64,000 nt of DNA, from positions 1-64,000 of the forward strand of contig NZ_BCBA01000032.1 in assembly GCF_001320245.1 (NCBI RefSeq). Direction: 5' to 3'. The DNA comes from Pseudomonas sp. NBRC 111124 (GTDB lineage Bacteria > Pseudomonadota > Gammaproteobacteria > Pseudomonadales > Pseudomonadaceae). Both the position numbers and the translations under genes were made by a program. Position 1 is the stretch's first letter. Every line of letters begins with the position of its first letter. This document shows positions 38,267-47,977 of this stretch, one piece after another. The notes below the pieces were generated by a model. That model had not been told where the DNA came from. It made no database searches and saw only the letters and a list, made by a program, of their open reading frames with translations.

Positions 38267-38912
38267 GTTGCAACCTCCTTTCCAGGTAGCGCAACAGCAG
38301 CGACAGCGGCAGGAAAAGCAGCACGCAGAGCAGCGTCAACACGGCAAGCATCTCGTAGGTCTTGTAGTACAAGGCGATGTAGTTCTTGGTGGTGTAGAGG
38401 ATTTCAGGCACCGCCACGGCCGACACCACAGTGGTTTCCTTGAGCAGGAAGACGAAATTGGCGAACAGCGCCGGCAGGCTGAGAATCCCCGCCTGGGGCA
38501 GAATCACATAACGCAGCAGCTGGCCTTCCGAGAGCCCGATGGAGCGGCCCGATTCCAACTGCGCACGTGGCACAGCCTCGACGCCGGCACGCAGCACCTC
38601 AGTGAGGTAGGCACCGCCCATGAAGGTCATGGTGATGATCGCTGCGGCAAAACCAGAGATCTTCACGCCCAGGCTGGGCAAGGCGAAATAGACGAAGAAC
38701 AGCTGGATCAGCAGCGGGGTGTTGCGTGCGAGTTCCACATAGCCTTTGACCAGGTGCCGCAAGTAAGGCGTGCGCAGCACCAGTATCGCGGCATTGACCA
38801 GCGCTACGAGCAACGAGGTGGCGATGGCAATCAGCCCGACCTGCAAGGTCACGCCGACAGCCTTGAGGAATGCCGGCAATGTGCCAAGAATGAAAGCGGT
38901 GTCGAAGGTCAT
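38247..38912 (-). CDS. Polar amino-acid-type ABC transporter permease (first gene of operon)
   Basis: 221 residues, HisMQ family. Conserved ELARNTPLLIQLFFVYF and the EAA loop ESGRSIGLSEGQLLRYVILPQA. First gene of the operon; the upstream 200 bp is AT-rich with several T/A runs (38990-39030) that could hold the promoter, but I saw no clear boxes. Confidence 0.87.
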   Translation of the reverse strand: MTFDTAFILGTLPAFLKAVGVTLQVGLIAIATSLLVALVNAAILVLRTPYLRHLVKGYVELARNTPLLIQLFFVYFALPSLGVKISGFAAAIITMTFMGGAYLTEVLRAGVEAVPRAQLESGRSIGLSEGQLLRYVILPQAGILSLPALFANFVFLLKETTVVSAVAVPEILYTTKNYIALYYKTYEMLAVLTLLCVLLFLPLSLLLRYLERRLQHGQFGN

Positions 38913-39110
38913 GGATTTTGCCTCGACACCGGGTTTGCAGAGTACGACATAGGGAAGTCTGAACGATGCGCCAGGCGCGATCAGTAGACTTTAAAGGTAT
39001 AAAAATCTTTTTCTAAATACCTTTATTGCATATCGATATCACTGGCTGGGCTATCGAAACTTTTCTGCATCACGCCTCTCCCCCGCGCTGATCGGCCGCC
39101 AGCCACACAC

Positions 39111-39141
39111 AAAAACGCCGACGCAAATGCGTCGGCGTTTT
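39111..39141 (-). terminator. Intrinsic terminator of metQ
   Basis: On the minus strand, a ~13-bp stem (arms 39128-39141 and 39112-39125) of CGCCGACGCA type ends in five T. It lies 18 bp after the metQ stop. Confidence 0.92.
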
Positions 39142-39159
39142 CACATCAAGAACAAGCCA

Positions 39160-39945
39160 TCAGAACGCAGGCAGCACCGCACCCTGGTACTTCTTGGCGA
39201 TGAATTCCTTCACCTCAGGGCTGGTCAGCGCCTTGGCCAGCTTCTGGATGGCCTCGCTGTTCTTGTTGTCCGGGCGGGCTACCAGGAAGTTCACGTATGG
39301 CGAGTCGCTGCCCTCGATCACCAGCGCATCCTTGGCCGGGTTCAGGCCAGCTTCCAGTGCGTAGTTGGTGTTGATCATGTCCAGGTCAACCTGGTCCAGC
39401 ACACGCGGCAACATGGCCGATTCGAGCTCGCGGAATTTCAGCTTCTTCGGGTTCTCGGCGATGTCTTTCGGGGTCGCCAGGGCGTTCTTCGGGTCTTTCA
39501 AGGTGATCAGGCCAGACTTCTGCAGCAGCAGCAGGGCGCGGCCGCTGTTGCTGCCTTCGTTCGGGATGGCAACGGTCGCGCCGTCCTTCAGCTCGCTCAG
39601 GCTCTTGACCTTCTTCGAGTAGCCACCGAACGGTTCGACGTGCACGCCAATCACGGTTTCCAGGTGGGTGCCTTTGCCTTCGTTGAAGTTCTGCAGGTAC
39701 GGCAGGGTCTGGAAGTAGTTGGCGTCCAGACGCTTCTGGTCAACCTGTACGTTCGGTTGCACGTAGTCGGTGAAGACCTTGATCTGCAGGTCCACACCTT
39801 CCTTGGCCAGGGTCGGCTTGATCAGCTCAAGGATCTCGGCGTGCGGCACCGGGGTCGCAGCAACCACCAGTTTCTCGGCGGCAGAGGCCAGGCCAGCGAA
39901 CGACAGGGCGGCGGCCAGGGCAGTGGTCAGCAGGGTCTTCTTCAT
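39160..39945 (-). CDS. MetQ/NlpA-family substrate-binding protein (orphan)
   Basis: 261 residues from MKKTLLTTAL with AAGGA upstream. Signal peptide ends at GLASAAEK without a lipobox Cys. NlpA-family motifs LVVAATPVPHAEILELIKP, NYFQTLPYLQNFN, and IPNEGSNSGRALLLLQ are present. No MetN/MetI partner is adjacent, so it must use another transporter's membrane parts or those encoded elsewhere. Ligand: methionine or another sulfur compound, inferred from family and neighbours. Confidence 0.82.
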   Translation of the reverse strand: MKKTLLTTALAAALSFAGLASAAEKLVVAATPVPHAEILELIKPTLAKEGVDLQIKVFTDYVQPNVQVDQKRLDANYFQTLPYLQNFNEGKGTHLETVIGVHVEPFGGYSKKVKSLSELKDGATVAIPNEGSNSGRALLLLQKSGLITLKDPKNALATPKDIAENPKKLKFRELESAMLPRVLDQVDLDMINTNYALEAGLNPAKDALVIEGSDSPYVNFLVARPDNKNSEAIQKLAKALTSPEVKEFIAKKYQGAVLPAF

Positions 39946-40120
39946 GGTGTTCCTTGTTCTGGTTCTGGGCCATCGAGGATGGCGAAGTCGGGTGCCCAAC
40001 CGTTTCATCGGCGGGCGTGAAGCGGACAATACCGAGATTTTTTATTCCGTAATAATATCTTTTAATTAGCTGCTTATTCCAAAAACAAACTGCCATCATC
40101 CAGTTTGCTTATTAGTTCGT

Positions 40121-40951
40121 CTAGCTCGCGGGGTTGACCAGATCGAGATCCTCCGGCAACAGCTCATCCCCGTCGTTCACCAGCAGGGCGAAGTGGATCA
40201 CGTTCTCCAGCTCGCGGGTATTGCCCGGCCAGGCATGCGCTTCCAGCACCTGCTGCGCGGCCTCGCTGATCAACGCCAGCGGGCGCTGCAGGCGCACGCT
40301 GTAGATGCCCACGAAATACTCGGCCAGCGGCAGGATATCGCCGGGGCGCTCGCGCAGCGGCGGCAGTTCCAGCGCGCCCTCGCGCAGGTACTGGTAAAGG
40401 CGCTCGTTGAAACGCCCGGCCTTCACCACCCGCGCCAGGTCGATGCTGGTCGCGGCCACCAGACGCACATCCACCGGTTGTGGTTGCTGCGCGCCGACAC
40501 GGGTGACCTCGCGGTTTTCCAGGGCCGCCAGCAGCTTGCCCTGGATCGCCAAGGGCAAATCGGCGATCTCGTCCAGGTACAAGGTGCCGCCATTGGCCGA
40601 ACCGAACCAGCCAGCGCGGCTGCTGGCCGTGCCGCCCTGGCTACCAGCGCTGTAGCCGAACAACTCGGCGTCGGCATAGGTCGGGCTGATGGCCGCGCAA
40701 TTGACCGAGACGAACAGGCCGGGGCGGTCACTGGCCCGGTGGATCTGCCGGGCCAACAGCTCCTTGCCGGTGCCGGTTTCGCCGCGGATCAGCACCGGTA
40801 CCGGTTGCGGCGCCAGCTGCTCCAGGGCCTGGCGCAACTGCTGCGACCGCGGGTCGATGAACACCAGCGCCTTGGCACGAATGCTCAGGGGGCTCTTGTC
40901 CAGTTCAGGGAAGGTCAGCAGCGGCTGGCCGAACGGGTTTTGAAAAGTCAT
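40121..40951 (-). CDS. Atypical sigma-54-type AAA+ activator without GAFTGA or DNA-binding domain
   Basis: 276 residues, consisting almost only of the AAA+ domain. Walker A GETGTGKE (57-64), Walker [10 protein letters not shown] (Asp127-Glu128), sensor [10 protein letters not shown] (241-248). Where sigma-54 contact loop GAFTGA should lie, at the same spacing after ELFG, the sequence reads GSQGGT (103-108). No receiver domain precedes and no Fis-type helix-turn-helix follows. It may be a non-activating ATPase or act through a partner. It lies 65 bp downstream of the hydrolase gene. Confidence 0.8.
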   Translation of the reverse strand: MTFQNPFGQPLLTFPELDKSPLSIRAKALVFIDPRSQQLRQALEQLAPQPVPVLIRGETGTGKELLARQIHRASDRPGLFVSVNCAAISPTYADAELFGYSAGSQGGTASSRAGWFGSANGGTLYLDEIADLPLAIQGKLLAALENREVTRVGAQQPQPVDVRLVAATSIDLARVVKAGRFNERLYQYLREGALELPPLRERPGDILPLAEYFVGIYSVRLQRPLALISEAAQQVLEAHAWPGNTRELENVIHFALLVNDGDELLPEDLDLVNPAS

Positions 40952-41016
40952 GGCAAACTCCCGCCCCAGGCCATCGGTGGCCGGGCGTCAGGCAAACGGT
41001 GAACGGTCCGAGTCGA

Positions 41017-41598
41017 TCAGGCGCGGCGCAAAGCGCGCTGCTCGACCCGGCTTTGCAGGCGGTACAGGTAGGCGAAGCCTTGTTCCCAGCGCTCGTGGCC
41101 GGACTTGACGTTGATGTGCCCGGCATTGCTCAGCAGGCCCGCCTCGGCGCCCCAAGCCTGGGCCAGGTGCAAGGCTCGCGGCACACTCACCGCTGGGTCG
41201 TTGTCGGAGCTGACCACCTGGCTGGGGAACGGCAGCGCCTGCATCGGGATCGGCGCGAAGTTGCGCAAGGCCGGCGCGCAGGTTGGCCGCTCGACATCCG
41301 CCGGAGCCACCAGCAATGCGCCACGCACCCGGCGCAGCAGGGCTGGGCTGGCCTGCGCGGCCCAGTGGGCGACGGTGACGCAACCGAGGCTGTGAGCGAT
41401 CAGAATCACCGGCGAACGTTCGGCGGCAATCGCCTGCTCCAGCGCCTGCACCCAGTCACGGCGCTGTGGGGTGAGCCAGTCATCCTGCTCGACCCGGGCA
41501 CTGTTGGGCAGCGTGCGCTGCCAGTGACTCTGCCAATGGTTGTCTGGCGATCCTTGCCAGCCCGGCACAATCAGGTAACGAATCGACTCATTGCGCAT
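41017..41598 (-). CDS. RBBP9/YdeN-family serine hydrolase
   Basis: 193 residues. VPGWQGSPDNHWQSHW start typical of the family; nucleophile in LIAHSLGCVTVAHW; acid Asp in VVSSDNDPAVS; catalytic His in NAGHINVKSGH. GGAGG upstream of the start. Substrate unknown; upstream of the AAA+ gene, probably one operon with it. Confidence 0.84.
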   Translation of the reverse strand: MRNESIRYLIVPGWQGSPDNHWQSHWQRTLPNSARVEQDDWLTPQRRDWVQALEQAIAAERSPVILIAHSLGCVTVAHWAAQASPALLRRVRGALLVAPADVERPTCAPALRNFAPIPMQALPFPSQVVSSDNDPAVSVPRALHLAQAWGAEAGLLSNAGHINVKSGHERWEQGFAYLYRLQSRVEQRALRRA

Positions 41599-41712
41599 GG
41601 GGACGCCTCCAGTAAGTTTGCGTGCTTGGCGATCAGTATAGGGAGACAGTTATATTCGTAAAGGAATAAGAAGCTATTTATTAATAACCAAAATTACATT
41701 CAGATGGCGGGC

Positions 41713-41751
41713 AAAAAAAAGGGCCAACCCCTGCCAAGAGATATGGCCCTT
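41713..41751 (-). terminator. Intrinsic terminator of the tonB-exbBD operon
   Basis: 8-bp stem (arms 41744-41751 and 41719-41726) with an internal loop, then a run of eight T read on the minus strand (41713-41720). 27 bp after exbD. Confidence 0.9.
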
Positions 41752-41777
41752 AAGCACTTGCCTGAAGAGGGTGAAGA

Positions 41778-42179
41778 CTACCGTGCAGTGATTACCGCCA
41801 GTTTACTGATCCCGGCGCGCTCGATCGCGGCCATGGCCCGCGCCACTTCGCCGTAGTTCACGCCATCGTCGGCCTGCAGCTGCACACGCACGTCGGCGTC
41901 CTTGTCTTTGGCCGCCTTGAGGTTGCTTTCAAGCAGGTCGGGCTGGATCTCGTCCTTGTTGATGAACAGCTTGCCACCACCGTCGATGCTCACCACCAGC
42001 GGGTCTTTCTGCTCCACCGGGGCTACGGCCTCGGTCTTGGGCAGGTTGATCGGAATGGCGTTGGTCAGCAGCGGCGCGGTGACGATGAACACCACCAGCA
42101 GCACCAGCATGACGTCCACCAGTGGCGTGACGTTGATTTCACTGAGGACTTCGTCGCTATCCTGGGTCGAAAAGGCCAT
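41778..42179 (-). CDS. exbD: ExbD/TolR-family protein
   Basis: 133 residues. One N-terminal membrane helix with the proton-path Asp in INVTPLVDVMLVLLVVF; periplasmic C-terminal domain. Works with ExbB to energise TonB. Last gene of tonB-exbB-exbD, one base after exbB. Confidence 0.92.
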   Translation of the reverse strand: MAFSTQDSDEVLSEINVTPLVDVMLVLLVVFIVTAPLLTNAIPINLPKTEAVAPVEQKDPLVVSIDGGGKLFINKDEIQPDLLESNLKAAKDKDADVRVQLQADDGVNYGEVARAMAAIERAGISKLAVITAR

Positions 42180-42180
42180 G

Positions 42181-42900
42181 TCAGGACGCCTCCTTCACCG
42201 GCTGGGTGAAACCGGCCTGAGCCTTGTGTACGGCCGGATGGACCAACACGCGGAAAGCACTCTTCTGCGCCAGGCTGTAGAAGTCGTGAGCGAAGTCATC
42301 GAGGTCGGCCGCGGTCAGCTTGAGGCGGCGCAGGAAGTAGTTGTAGACCAGCACCGCCGGCACCGCGACGGCGATACCCACACCGGTGGCGACCAGCGCC
42401 GCGCCGATCGGCCCGGCAACGGTTTCCAGGCTGGCGGAACCGGCCGCACTGATGCCCTTGAGCGCTTCCATGATGCCCCACACGGTGCCGAACAGACCGA
42501 TGAAGGGCGAGGTGCTGCCGATACTGGCGACCACCGCCAGGCCAGTTTCCAGCGAACGGCGTTCACGCACGATCTGCTGACGCAGGGCGCGTTCGAGGCG
42601 GTCCTGGTGGTTGATGGCGTGGCTCAGGTCACTGGCGTGGGTGTCACCGACCGCAATCGCGGCGTAGCCGGACTGGGCAACGCGGGCGGCCGGGCCAGGC
42701 AGCTCGTGGCTGATTTCCGCCGCCGAGTCGAGGCTCGATGCTGCCCAGAATTGCTGGTGGAAGCGCTTGTCCTGATTCTTCAGCCGCACAAACTGCGCAG
42801 CCTTGACCAGGGCCAGGCCCCAGGTGACGACGGAAAAACCGACCAGCAGCCAGATGACTGCGCTTTCAACGGACTCGAGGGGGGATGCCAGCAGGCTCAT
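42181..42900 (-). CDS. exbB: ExbB/TolQ-family proton channel
   Basis: 239 residues, three membrane helices (about 13-33, 125-150, 165-190). The SIGSTSPFIGLFGTVWGIMEAL and VAGPIGAALVATGVGIAVAVPAV helices carry the family residues. It forms the pore with ExbD. Confidence 0.92.
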   Translation of the reverse strand: MSLLASPLESVESAVIWLLVGFSVVTWGLALVKAAQFVRLKNQDKRFHQQFWAASSLDSAAEISHELPGPAARVAQSGYAAIAVGDTHASDLSHAINHQDRLERALRQQIVRERRSLETGLAVVASIGSTSPFIGLFGTVWGIMEALKGISAAGSASLETVAGPIGAALVATGVGIAVAVPAVLVYNYFLRRLKLTAADLDDFAHDFYSLAQKSAFRVLVHPAVHKAQAGFTQPVKEAS

Positions 42901-42929
42901 GATGGTGTCTTCCTGTGTTCTGCGAAAAG

Positions 42930-43718
42930 TTAGCGAAGCTTGAAATCGATTGGCACGCTGACCCAGCCGGCCTGGGCCACATCACCCTGCTTGGCGGGGA
43001 CGAAGCTCCAGCGCTTGACCGCAGCCAGCGCGGCGGCGTCGAGTGCATCGCGGCCGCTGCTCTTCTGGATCTGGATCTGCCCCGGCTTGCCGTTGGGCAG
43101 TACCTCGACGCGCAGCAGTACGGTGCCTTCCCAGCCACGGCGCAGGGCCATCTGCGGGTATTCCGGTGCCGGGTTTTTCAGGTACGCAGCGTTGGCCGAC
43201 GGCGGCGTGACGGGTGCCGGTGCCGGTGGCGCAGGCGGTGCCGGAGCCGCCACCGGAGCAGGTGGCGGCGCCTCGACCGGCTTGGGCTGCGGCTTGGGCG
43301 GTTGCTTGGCGACCGGCTTGGGCACGGGCTTTGGCTTCGGCTTGGGCTTGGCGGCCAGCTCGTCGATCACCGGAGGCGGGGGCTCGACCACCGGCGGTGC
43401 CGGGGCGGGCGGTGGCGGTTCCACCACCGGCGGCGCGGGCGCGGCAAATTCGATGGTCATGGGCGGAATCTGTGGCGGCACCACGGGCAGCGCAGGCGTG
43501 GGGGCCTGGCTCACCCAGTAGGCTGCAGCGCCGTGCAGGGCCAATACCAGCAGGCCCAGCGCCAGCTTGTCACGGCGCTTCAGGCCGCTGACCGGAGTGC
43601 GTTGCAGGCGCAGCTGGCCCAGTGGCAGGCGAAGCGTCCGTCCAAGCTCGACCAGGTCACCCGGGCTCGGGCGCCATGGCTGGTCGTAGGCCCTGACGGC
43701 CGATTGGACATTACCCAT
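42930..43718 (-). CDS. tonB: TonB-family energy transducer with cytoplasmic N-terminal extension
   Basis: 262 residues. About 50 residues precede the membrane helix (52-69), longer than the E. coli form. A Pro-rich spacer (about 75-175) has repeated PPPP and KPKPKP-type units. The C-terminal TonB domain has YPQMALRRGWEGTVLLRV and the end WSFVPAKQGD. First of tonB-exbB-exbD. No receptor gene is adjacent. P. putida normally carries another Ton system elsewhere, so this would be a second one (inference). Confidence 0.9.
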   Translation of the reverse strand: MGNVQSAVRAYDQPWRPSPGDLVELGRTLRLPLGQLRLQRTPVSGLKRRDKLALGLLVLALHGAAAYWVSQAPTPALPVVPPQIPPMTIEFAAPAPPVVEPPPPAPAPPVVEPPPPVIDELAAKPKPKPKPVPKPVAKQPPKPQPKPVEAPPPAPVAAPAPPAPPAPAPVTPPSANAAYLKNPAPEYPQMALRRGWEGTVLLRVEVLPNGKPGQIQIQKSSGRDALDAAALAAVKRWSFVPAKQGDVAQAGWVSVPIDFKLR

Positions 43719-43739
43719 TGATCAAACTCCTGGGGTTCT

Positions 43740-43763
43740 TGATTCAGGTGTGTAGCTGAATCA
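43740..43763. promoter_or_regulatory. Operator-like inverted repeat upstream of tonB
   Basis: 8-bp perfect arms TGATTCAG / CTGAATCA (43740-43747 and 43756-43763) with an 8-base spacer, 22 bp upstream of the tonB start. The dimension fits a dimeric regulator site; the regulator is unknown. The following ~90 bp (43764-43850) are AT-rich and probably contain the promoter. Confidence 0.45.
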
Positions 43764-43955
43764 TCGCGGGCATGCGTTTATCTCTGAAAGTAATGTTTAA
43801 AATTAAAGTTAGAACTCTTGGGAATATATATTTAGAGAGGATGGCTCTAGCCCAAGGGTTTCGCGGGGTGCGGGTTCACAGCGATCAGGCGATGCTTTGC
43901 AGGCATATGAAATATTCGTGCAAGGCATCAGATTGCCGCGAGGGCTATGCCCTCG

Positions 43956-44024
43956 TTTCGCGACACAAGGCCGCTCCTACAAAGGACCGCGCACCCCCCG
44001 TAGGAGCGGCCTTGTGTCGCGAAA
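43956..44024. repeat. Inverted REP-like pair, variant core
   Basis: 25-bp perfect arms (43956-43980 and 44000-44024) with a 19-base spacer. The core (TCGCGACACAAGGCCGCTCCTAC) differs from the GCCCGCTCC type elsewhere in the window. It lies in the 387-bp gap between cysA and tonB. The rest of this gap holds the tonB upstream region and the cysA terminator. Confidence 0.85.
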
Positions 44025-44059
44025 GGGCTGCAGAGCAGCCCCAGCAATCGCCCAGACAA

Positions 44060-44086
44060 TAAAAAGCCCGGGACCATGCCCGGGCT
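44060..44086 (-). terminator. Intrinsic terminator of the sulfate operon
   Basis: 8-bp GC stem (arms 44079-44086 and 44065-44072), 6-base loop, then T-rich tail (44060-44064) on the minus strand; 20 bp after cysA. Confidence 0.92.
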
Positions 44087-44105
44087 GTTCATGCTTCAAG
44101 GCGAC

Positions 44106-45095
44106 TCAGATATCCGCCACCTTCTGCCAGACCTTCGGCCGGAAGAACAACGTCTCCCCGCGGGCCAACCCGGTCAGGCTGTCGTGGTCCTTGACCACTT
44201 CGGCCTCGATCAGCTCGCTCTGCCCTTCTACCTTCAAGGTCACCCGGGTGGTCGCACCCAGCGGGCGGATGTCGCGCACTTCGGCCGCATGGTGGCCCTC
44301 GGTCTCATGCCGCGACAGCGACACCTCGTGCGGGCGGAACAGCACATGGTGCCCCTCGCTCAAGGCCAGGCGGTTGGAGTCACCGAGGAAGTGATAGACG
44401 AAATCGTTGGCTGGCTGCTCGTACACTTCGCCCGGCGAGCCGATCTGCTCGATCACACCCTTGTTCATCACCACGATGCGGTCAGCCACTTCCATCGCCT
44501 CTTCCTGGTCGTGGGTGACGAACACCGAGGTCAGGTTGATGTCTTCGTGCAAGCGCGCCAGCCAGCGGCGCAGCTCCTTGCGTACCTTGGCGTCGAGCGC
44601 ACCGAACGGCTCGTCGAGCAATAGCACCTTGGGCTCCACCGCCAGCGCGCGGGCCAGGGCAATACGCTGGCGCTGGCCACCAGACAGCTGCTCGGGGTAG
44701 CGGTCGGACAGCCAGTCGAGCTGCACCATGTTCAGCAGTTCATGGACTTTCTCGGCAATCTTGCTCTCGCTCGGGCGCTCGCCCTTGGGCTTCATGCGCA
44801 AGCCGAAGGCAACGTTGTCAAACACGCTCATGTGGCGGAACAGCGCGTAGTGCTGAAACACGAAGCCGACGTTGCGATCACGCACGTCATGGCCGGACAC
44901 GTCCTCGCCATGGAACACGATGTTGCCCTGGTCCGGGGTTTCCAGGCCGGCGATGATGCGCAGCAGGGTGGTCTTGCCACAGCCGGACGGGCCAAGCAGG
45001 GCCACCAGCTCGCCGCTGTTGATGTCCAGGTTGATACTGTTCAGGGCCTGGAAGCTGTTGAAGCGCTTGCTGACGTTACGAACTTCGATCGACAT
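44106..45095 (-). CDS. cysA: Sulfate/thiosulfate ABC transporter, ATP-binding protein
   Basis: 329 residues. Walker [13 protein letters not shown], signature [15 protein letters not shown], Walker [12 protein letters not shown], and the C-terminal TOBE region with [20 protein letters not shown] typical of CysA. Three bases after cysW. Last gene before the terminator. Confidence 0.95.
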   Translation of the reverse strand: MSIEVRNVSKRFNSFQALNSINLDINSGELVALLGPSGCGKTTLLRIIAGLETPDQGNIVFHGEDVSGHDVRDRNVGFVFQHYALFRHMSVFDNVAFGLRMKPKGERPSESKIAEKVHELLNMVQLDWLSDRYPEQLSGGQRQRIALARALAVEPKVLLLDEPFGALDAKVRKELRRWLARLHEDINLTSVFVTHDQEEAMEVADRIVVMNKGVIEQIGSPGEVYEQPANDFVYHFLGDSNRLALSEGHHVLFRPHEVSLSRHETEGHHAAEVRDIRPLGATTRVTLKVEGQSELIEAEVVKDHDSLTGLARGETLFFRPKVWQKVADI

Positions 45096-45098
45096 GAA

Positions 45099-45971
45099 TC
45101 ATTCCTCCGCGGCGCTGTTGCGCAGGCGGTTAATACGGTTCTCGCTCCACTGCTTGAGCAGCAGGATGAAGAGCGCCAGGATCAGCAACAGGCTGGCCAC
45201 GCTGAAGGCCGCGACGTGGTTGTACTCGTTGTAGAGGATCTCCACGTGCAGCGGCAAGGTGTTGGTCACGCCACGGATATGGCCCGACACCACCGACACC
45301 GCGCCGAACTCGCCCATGGCCCGCGCGGTGCACAGCACCACACCATAGATCAGGCCCCATTTGATGTTCGGCAAGGTCACGTGCCAGAACATCTGCCAGC
45401 CATTGGCACCGAGCAGGCGCGCGGCCTCCTCCTCTTGCGTGCCCTGCTCCTGCATCAGCGGGATCAGTTCACGGGCAACGAACGGCACGGTGACGAAGAT
45501 GGTCGCCAGGACGATGCCCGGCAGGGCGAACACGATCTGGATATCGTGGTCCTGCAGCCAGTGGCCGAACAGGCCTTGCGCGCCGAACATCAGCACGTAG
45601 ACCAGGCCGGCGATCACCGGCGACACCGAGAACGGCAGGTCGATCAAGGTCACCAGGATGCTCTTGCCGCGGAAGCTGTACTTGCTCACGCACCAGGCGG
45701 CACTGACACCGAATACCAGGTTCAGCGGCACCGAAACGACCACGGCGAGCAAGGTAAGCTTAAGCGCCGACAAGGCATCAGGCTCGAAGATCGCCTCGAC
45801 GAAGGTGCCGAAGCCATTCTTCAGCGCCTGCGACACCACAATGACCAATGGCAGCAGCAGGAACAGCGCGAATACCAGCCAGCCAAGGCCGATCAGAACG
45901 CGCCGCGAGGTGGCGCTGCCACGCCGGGCGGCGTTGGCGGCAGCGCTTGCACTCAGGGTTGAACTGGACAT
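45099..45971 (-). CDS. cysW: Sulfate/thiosulfate ABC transporter permease CysW
   Basis: 290 residues, six helices. Conserved [20 protein letters not shown] and the EAA loop [21 protein letters not shown], followed by [15 protein letters not shown]. Ten bases after cysT. Confidence 0.95.
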   Translation of the reverse strand: MSSSTLSASAAANAARRGSATSRRVLIGLGWLVFALFLLLPLVIVVSQALKNGFGTFVEAIFEPDALSALKLTLLAVVVSVPLNLVFGVSAAWCVSKYSFRGKSILVTLIDLPFSVSPVIAGLVYVLMFGAQGLFGHWLQDHDIQIVFALPGIVLATIFVTVPFVARELIPLMQEQGTQEEEAARLLGANGWQMFWHVTLPNIKWGLIYGVVLCTARAMGEFGAVSVVSGHIRGVTNTLPLHVEILYNEYNHVAAFSVASLLLILALFILLLKQWSENRINRLRNSAAEE

Positions 45972-45981
45972 GCGGCCTCCT

Positions 45982-46800
45982 TCAAGGGGTTTCGATGCGG
46001 CGCTGCAGCAGGTTGATCAGCAGCAGCAGGATGAAGGAAACCACCAGCATCAGCACGCCGATGGAAGTGGCGCCGGTGTAGTCGTACTGGTCGAGCTTGA
46101 CCATGATCAGCAACGGCAGGATCTCCGTCTTCATCGGCATGTTGCCAGCGATGAAGATCACCGAACCATACTCGCCAACGCCACGGGCGAAGGCCAGGGC
46201 AAAGCCGGTGAGCCAGGCGGGCAGCAGCGCTGGCGCCAGGATGTGGCGGAACACCTGCAGAGGTTTGGCGCCCAGGCATGCAGCGGCCTCTTCGACTTCA
46301 CGCGGGATGTCGGCCAGCACCGGTTGCACCGTGCGCACCACGAACGGCAGGGTGACGAAGGTCAGTGCCAGGGTGATGCCCAACGGCGTGTAGGCAATCT
46401 TGAAGCCCAAGTCGGTGGCGAACTGGCCAACCCAGCCCGCAGGCGCGTACAGGGCGGTCAAGGCAATACCGGCCACGGCGGTGGGCAGGGCGAACGGCAG
46501 GTCGATCATCGCGTCGATGATCTTGCGCCCAGGGAAGGTGTAGCGCACCAGCACCCAAGCCAGCAGGGTACCGATCACACCGTTGATGATGGCGGCGAAC
46601 AGGGCGGTGCCGAAACTCAGCTTGAGTGCGGCGATCACCCGCGGTGCACTGATGACGTTCCAGAACTGTTCGAAGGTCAGCTGCGAGGCATGGATGAACA
46701 TGGCCGCCAGCGGTATCAGCACGATCAGGCTGAGGTACACCAAGGTGTAGCCCAGCGTCAGCCCGAAGCCGGGTATGACGGGGGAAATGCGACGTGACAT
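45982..46800 (-). CDS. cysT: Sulfate/thiosulfate ABC transporter permease CysT
   Basis: 272 residues, six helices. [20 protein letters not shown] start, [20 protein letters not shown] and the EAA loop [21 protein letters not shown]. Pairs with CysW. The 119-bp gap from sbp contains a hairpin and a REP relic. Confidence 0.95.
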   Translation of the reverse strand: MSRRISPVIPGFGLTLGYTLVYLSLIVLIPLAAMFIHASQLTFEQFWNVISAPRVIAALKLSFGTALFAAIINGVIGTLLAWVLVRYTFPGRKIIDAMIDLPFALPTAVAGIALTALYAPAGWVGQFATDLGFKIAYTPLGITLALTFVTLPFVVRTVQPVLADIPREVEEAAACLGAKPLQVFRHILAPALLPAWLTGFALAFARGVGEYGSVIFIAGNMPMKTEILPLLIMVKLDQYDYTGATSIGVLMLVVSFILLLLINLLQRRIETP

Positions 46801-46825
46801 AAAGATCCCTGGTTTAACGCACGAA

Positions 46826-46845
46826 GCCCGGAAACAATTCCGGGC
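46826..46845 (-). terminator. Attenuator-like hairpin between sbp and cysT
   Basis: 8-bp stem (46826-46833 / 46838-46845), 4-base loop, with only a short T pair after it on the minus strand. It probably reduces, not abolishes, read-through, or protects the 3' end of the sbp message, giving more binding protein than membrane parts. Confidence 0.55.
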
Positions 46846-46883
46846 CGGTGCAGGCTTCTGAATCCTGGGGCTGCTGCGCAGCC

Positions 46884-46914
46884 CTTTCGCGGCTAAAGGC
46901 CGCTCCTACCATGA
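46884..46914. repeat. Single degenerate REP
   Basis: One REP-like half (TTCGCGGCTAAAGGCCGCTC core) between sbp and cysT inside the sulfate operon. Confidence 0.6.
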
Positions 46915-46919
46915 CCGCG

Positions 46920-47927
46920 TTACTGTGCCTGATAGATCTGGTCGAACACACCACCATCGTTGAAGAATTTCGGTTGTGCAGTCTTCCAGCCACCAAAGTC
47001 CTTGTCGATGGTTACCAGATCCAGTTTGGGGAATTGCTTGCCAAATTCGGCAGCAACTTTCTCGTCACGCGGGCGGTAGAAGTTTTCGGCAGCGATCTTC
47101 TGGCCGGCCGGGCTGTACAGGTGCTTCAGGTATTCGCTGGCAATCTCGGTATTGCCCTTCTTCTCGGCGTTCTTGTCGACTACCGCCACTGGCGGCTCGG
47201 CAAGGATCGACAGCGACGGCACGACGATGTCGAACTTGTCAGCGCCACCGTCTTCCTTCAGCGCCAGGAAGGCTTCGTTTTCCCACGCCAGCAGCACGTC
47301 ACCCTGACCGTTGTTGACGAAGGTGATGGTCGAGCCGCGGGCACCGGTATCCAATACAGGCACGTGCTTGAACAGCTCCTGCACGTAGGCCTTGGCCTTG
47401 TCTTCGCTACCGCCGGTCTTCAGGCCGTAGGCCCAGGCGGCGAGGAAGTTCCAGCGGGCGCCACCGGAGGTTTTCGGGTTGGGCGTGATGACCGACACGT
47501 CCTTCTTGATCAGGTCGCCCCAGTCCTTGATACCTTTCGGGTTGCCCTTGCGCACCAGGAACACGATGGTCGAGGTGTACGGGGTGCTGGCGTCCGGCAG
47601 GCGCTTCTGCCAGTCCTCGGGCAAGGTCTTGCCGAGTTTGGCGACTTCGTCGATGTCACCGGCCAGGGCCAGGGTCACCACGTCGGCGCGCAGGCCGTCG
47701 ATTACCGCCCGGGCCTGCTTGCCCGAGCCGCCATGGGATTGCTGGATCTTCACCTTGTCGCCCGGATGGGCCTGTTGCCAGTGCTTGATGAATTCGGCGT
47801 TGTACTGCTGGTACAGCTCACGGGTCGGGTCATAGGACACGTTCAGCAGTTCGTAGTCCTTGGCGATGGCGGAACCGGCAAAAACAGCACTGGCCAAGGC
47901 GGCGAGTGCATAACGGCGGATGGACAT
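46920..47927 (-). CDS. sbp: Periplasmic sulfate-binding protein
   Basis: 335 residues from [10 protein letters not shown] (GGGAG upstream). Signal peptide to AGSAIAKD. Sbp/CysP motifs [35 protein letters not shown], and [16 protein letters not shown], the anion-binding segments. 50 bp after oscA and 119 bp before cysT. Confidence 0.94.
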   Translation of the reverse strand: MSIRRYALAALASAVFAGSAIAKDYELLNVSYDPTRELYQQYNAEFIKHWQQAHPGDKVKIQQSHGGSGKQARAVIDGLRADVVTLALAGDIDEVAKLGKTLPEDWQKRLPDASTPYTSTIVFLVRKGNPKGIKDWGDLIKKDVSVITPNPKTSGGARWNFLAAWAYGLKTGGSEDKAKAYVQELFKHVPVLDTGARGSTITFVNNGQGDVLLAWENEAFLALKEDGGADKFDIVVPSLSILAEPPVAVVDKNAEKKGNTEIASEYLKHLYSPAGQKIAAENFYRPRDEKVAAEFGKQFPKLDLVTIDKDFGGWKTAQPKFFNDGGVFDQIYQAQ

Positions 47928-47977
47928 GGTGAAGCTCCCGATTGGCATTTTTCTAGTTTTGGATGTTGTGGCGCGAA

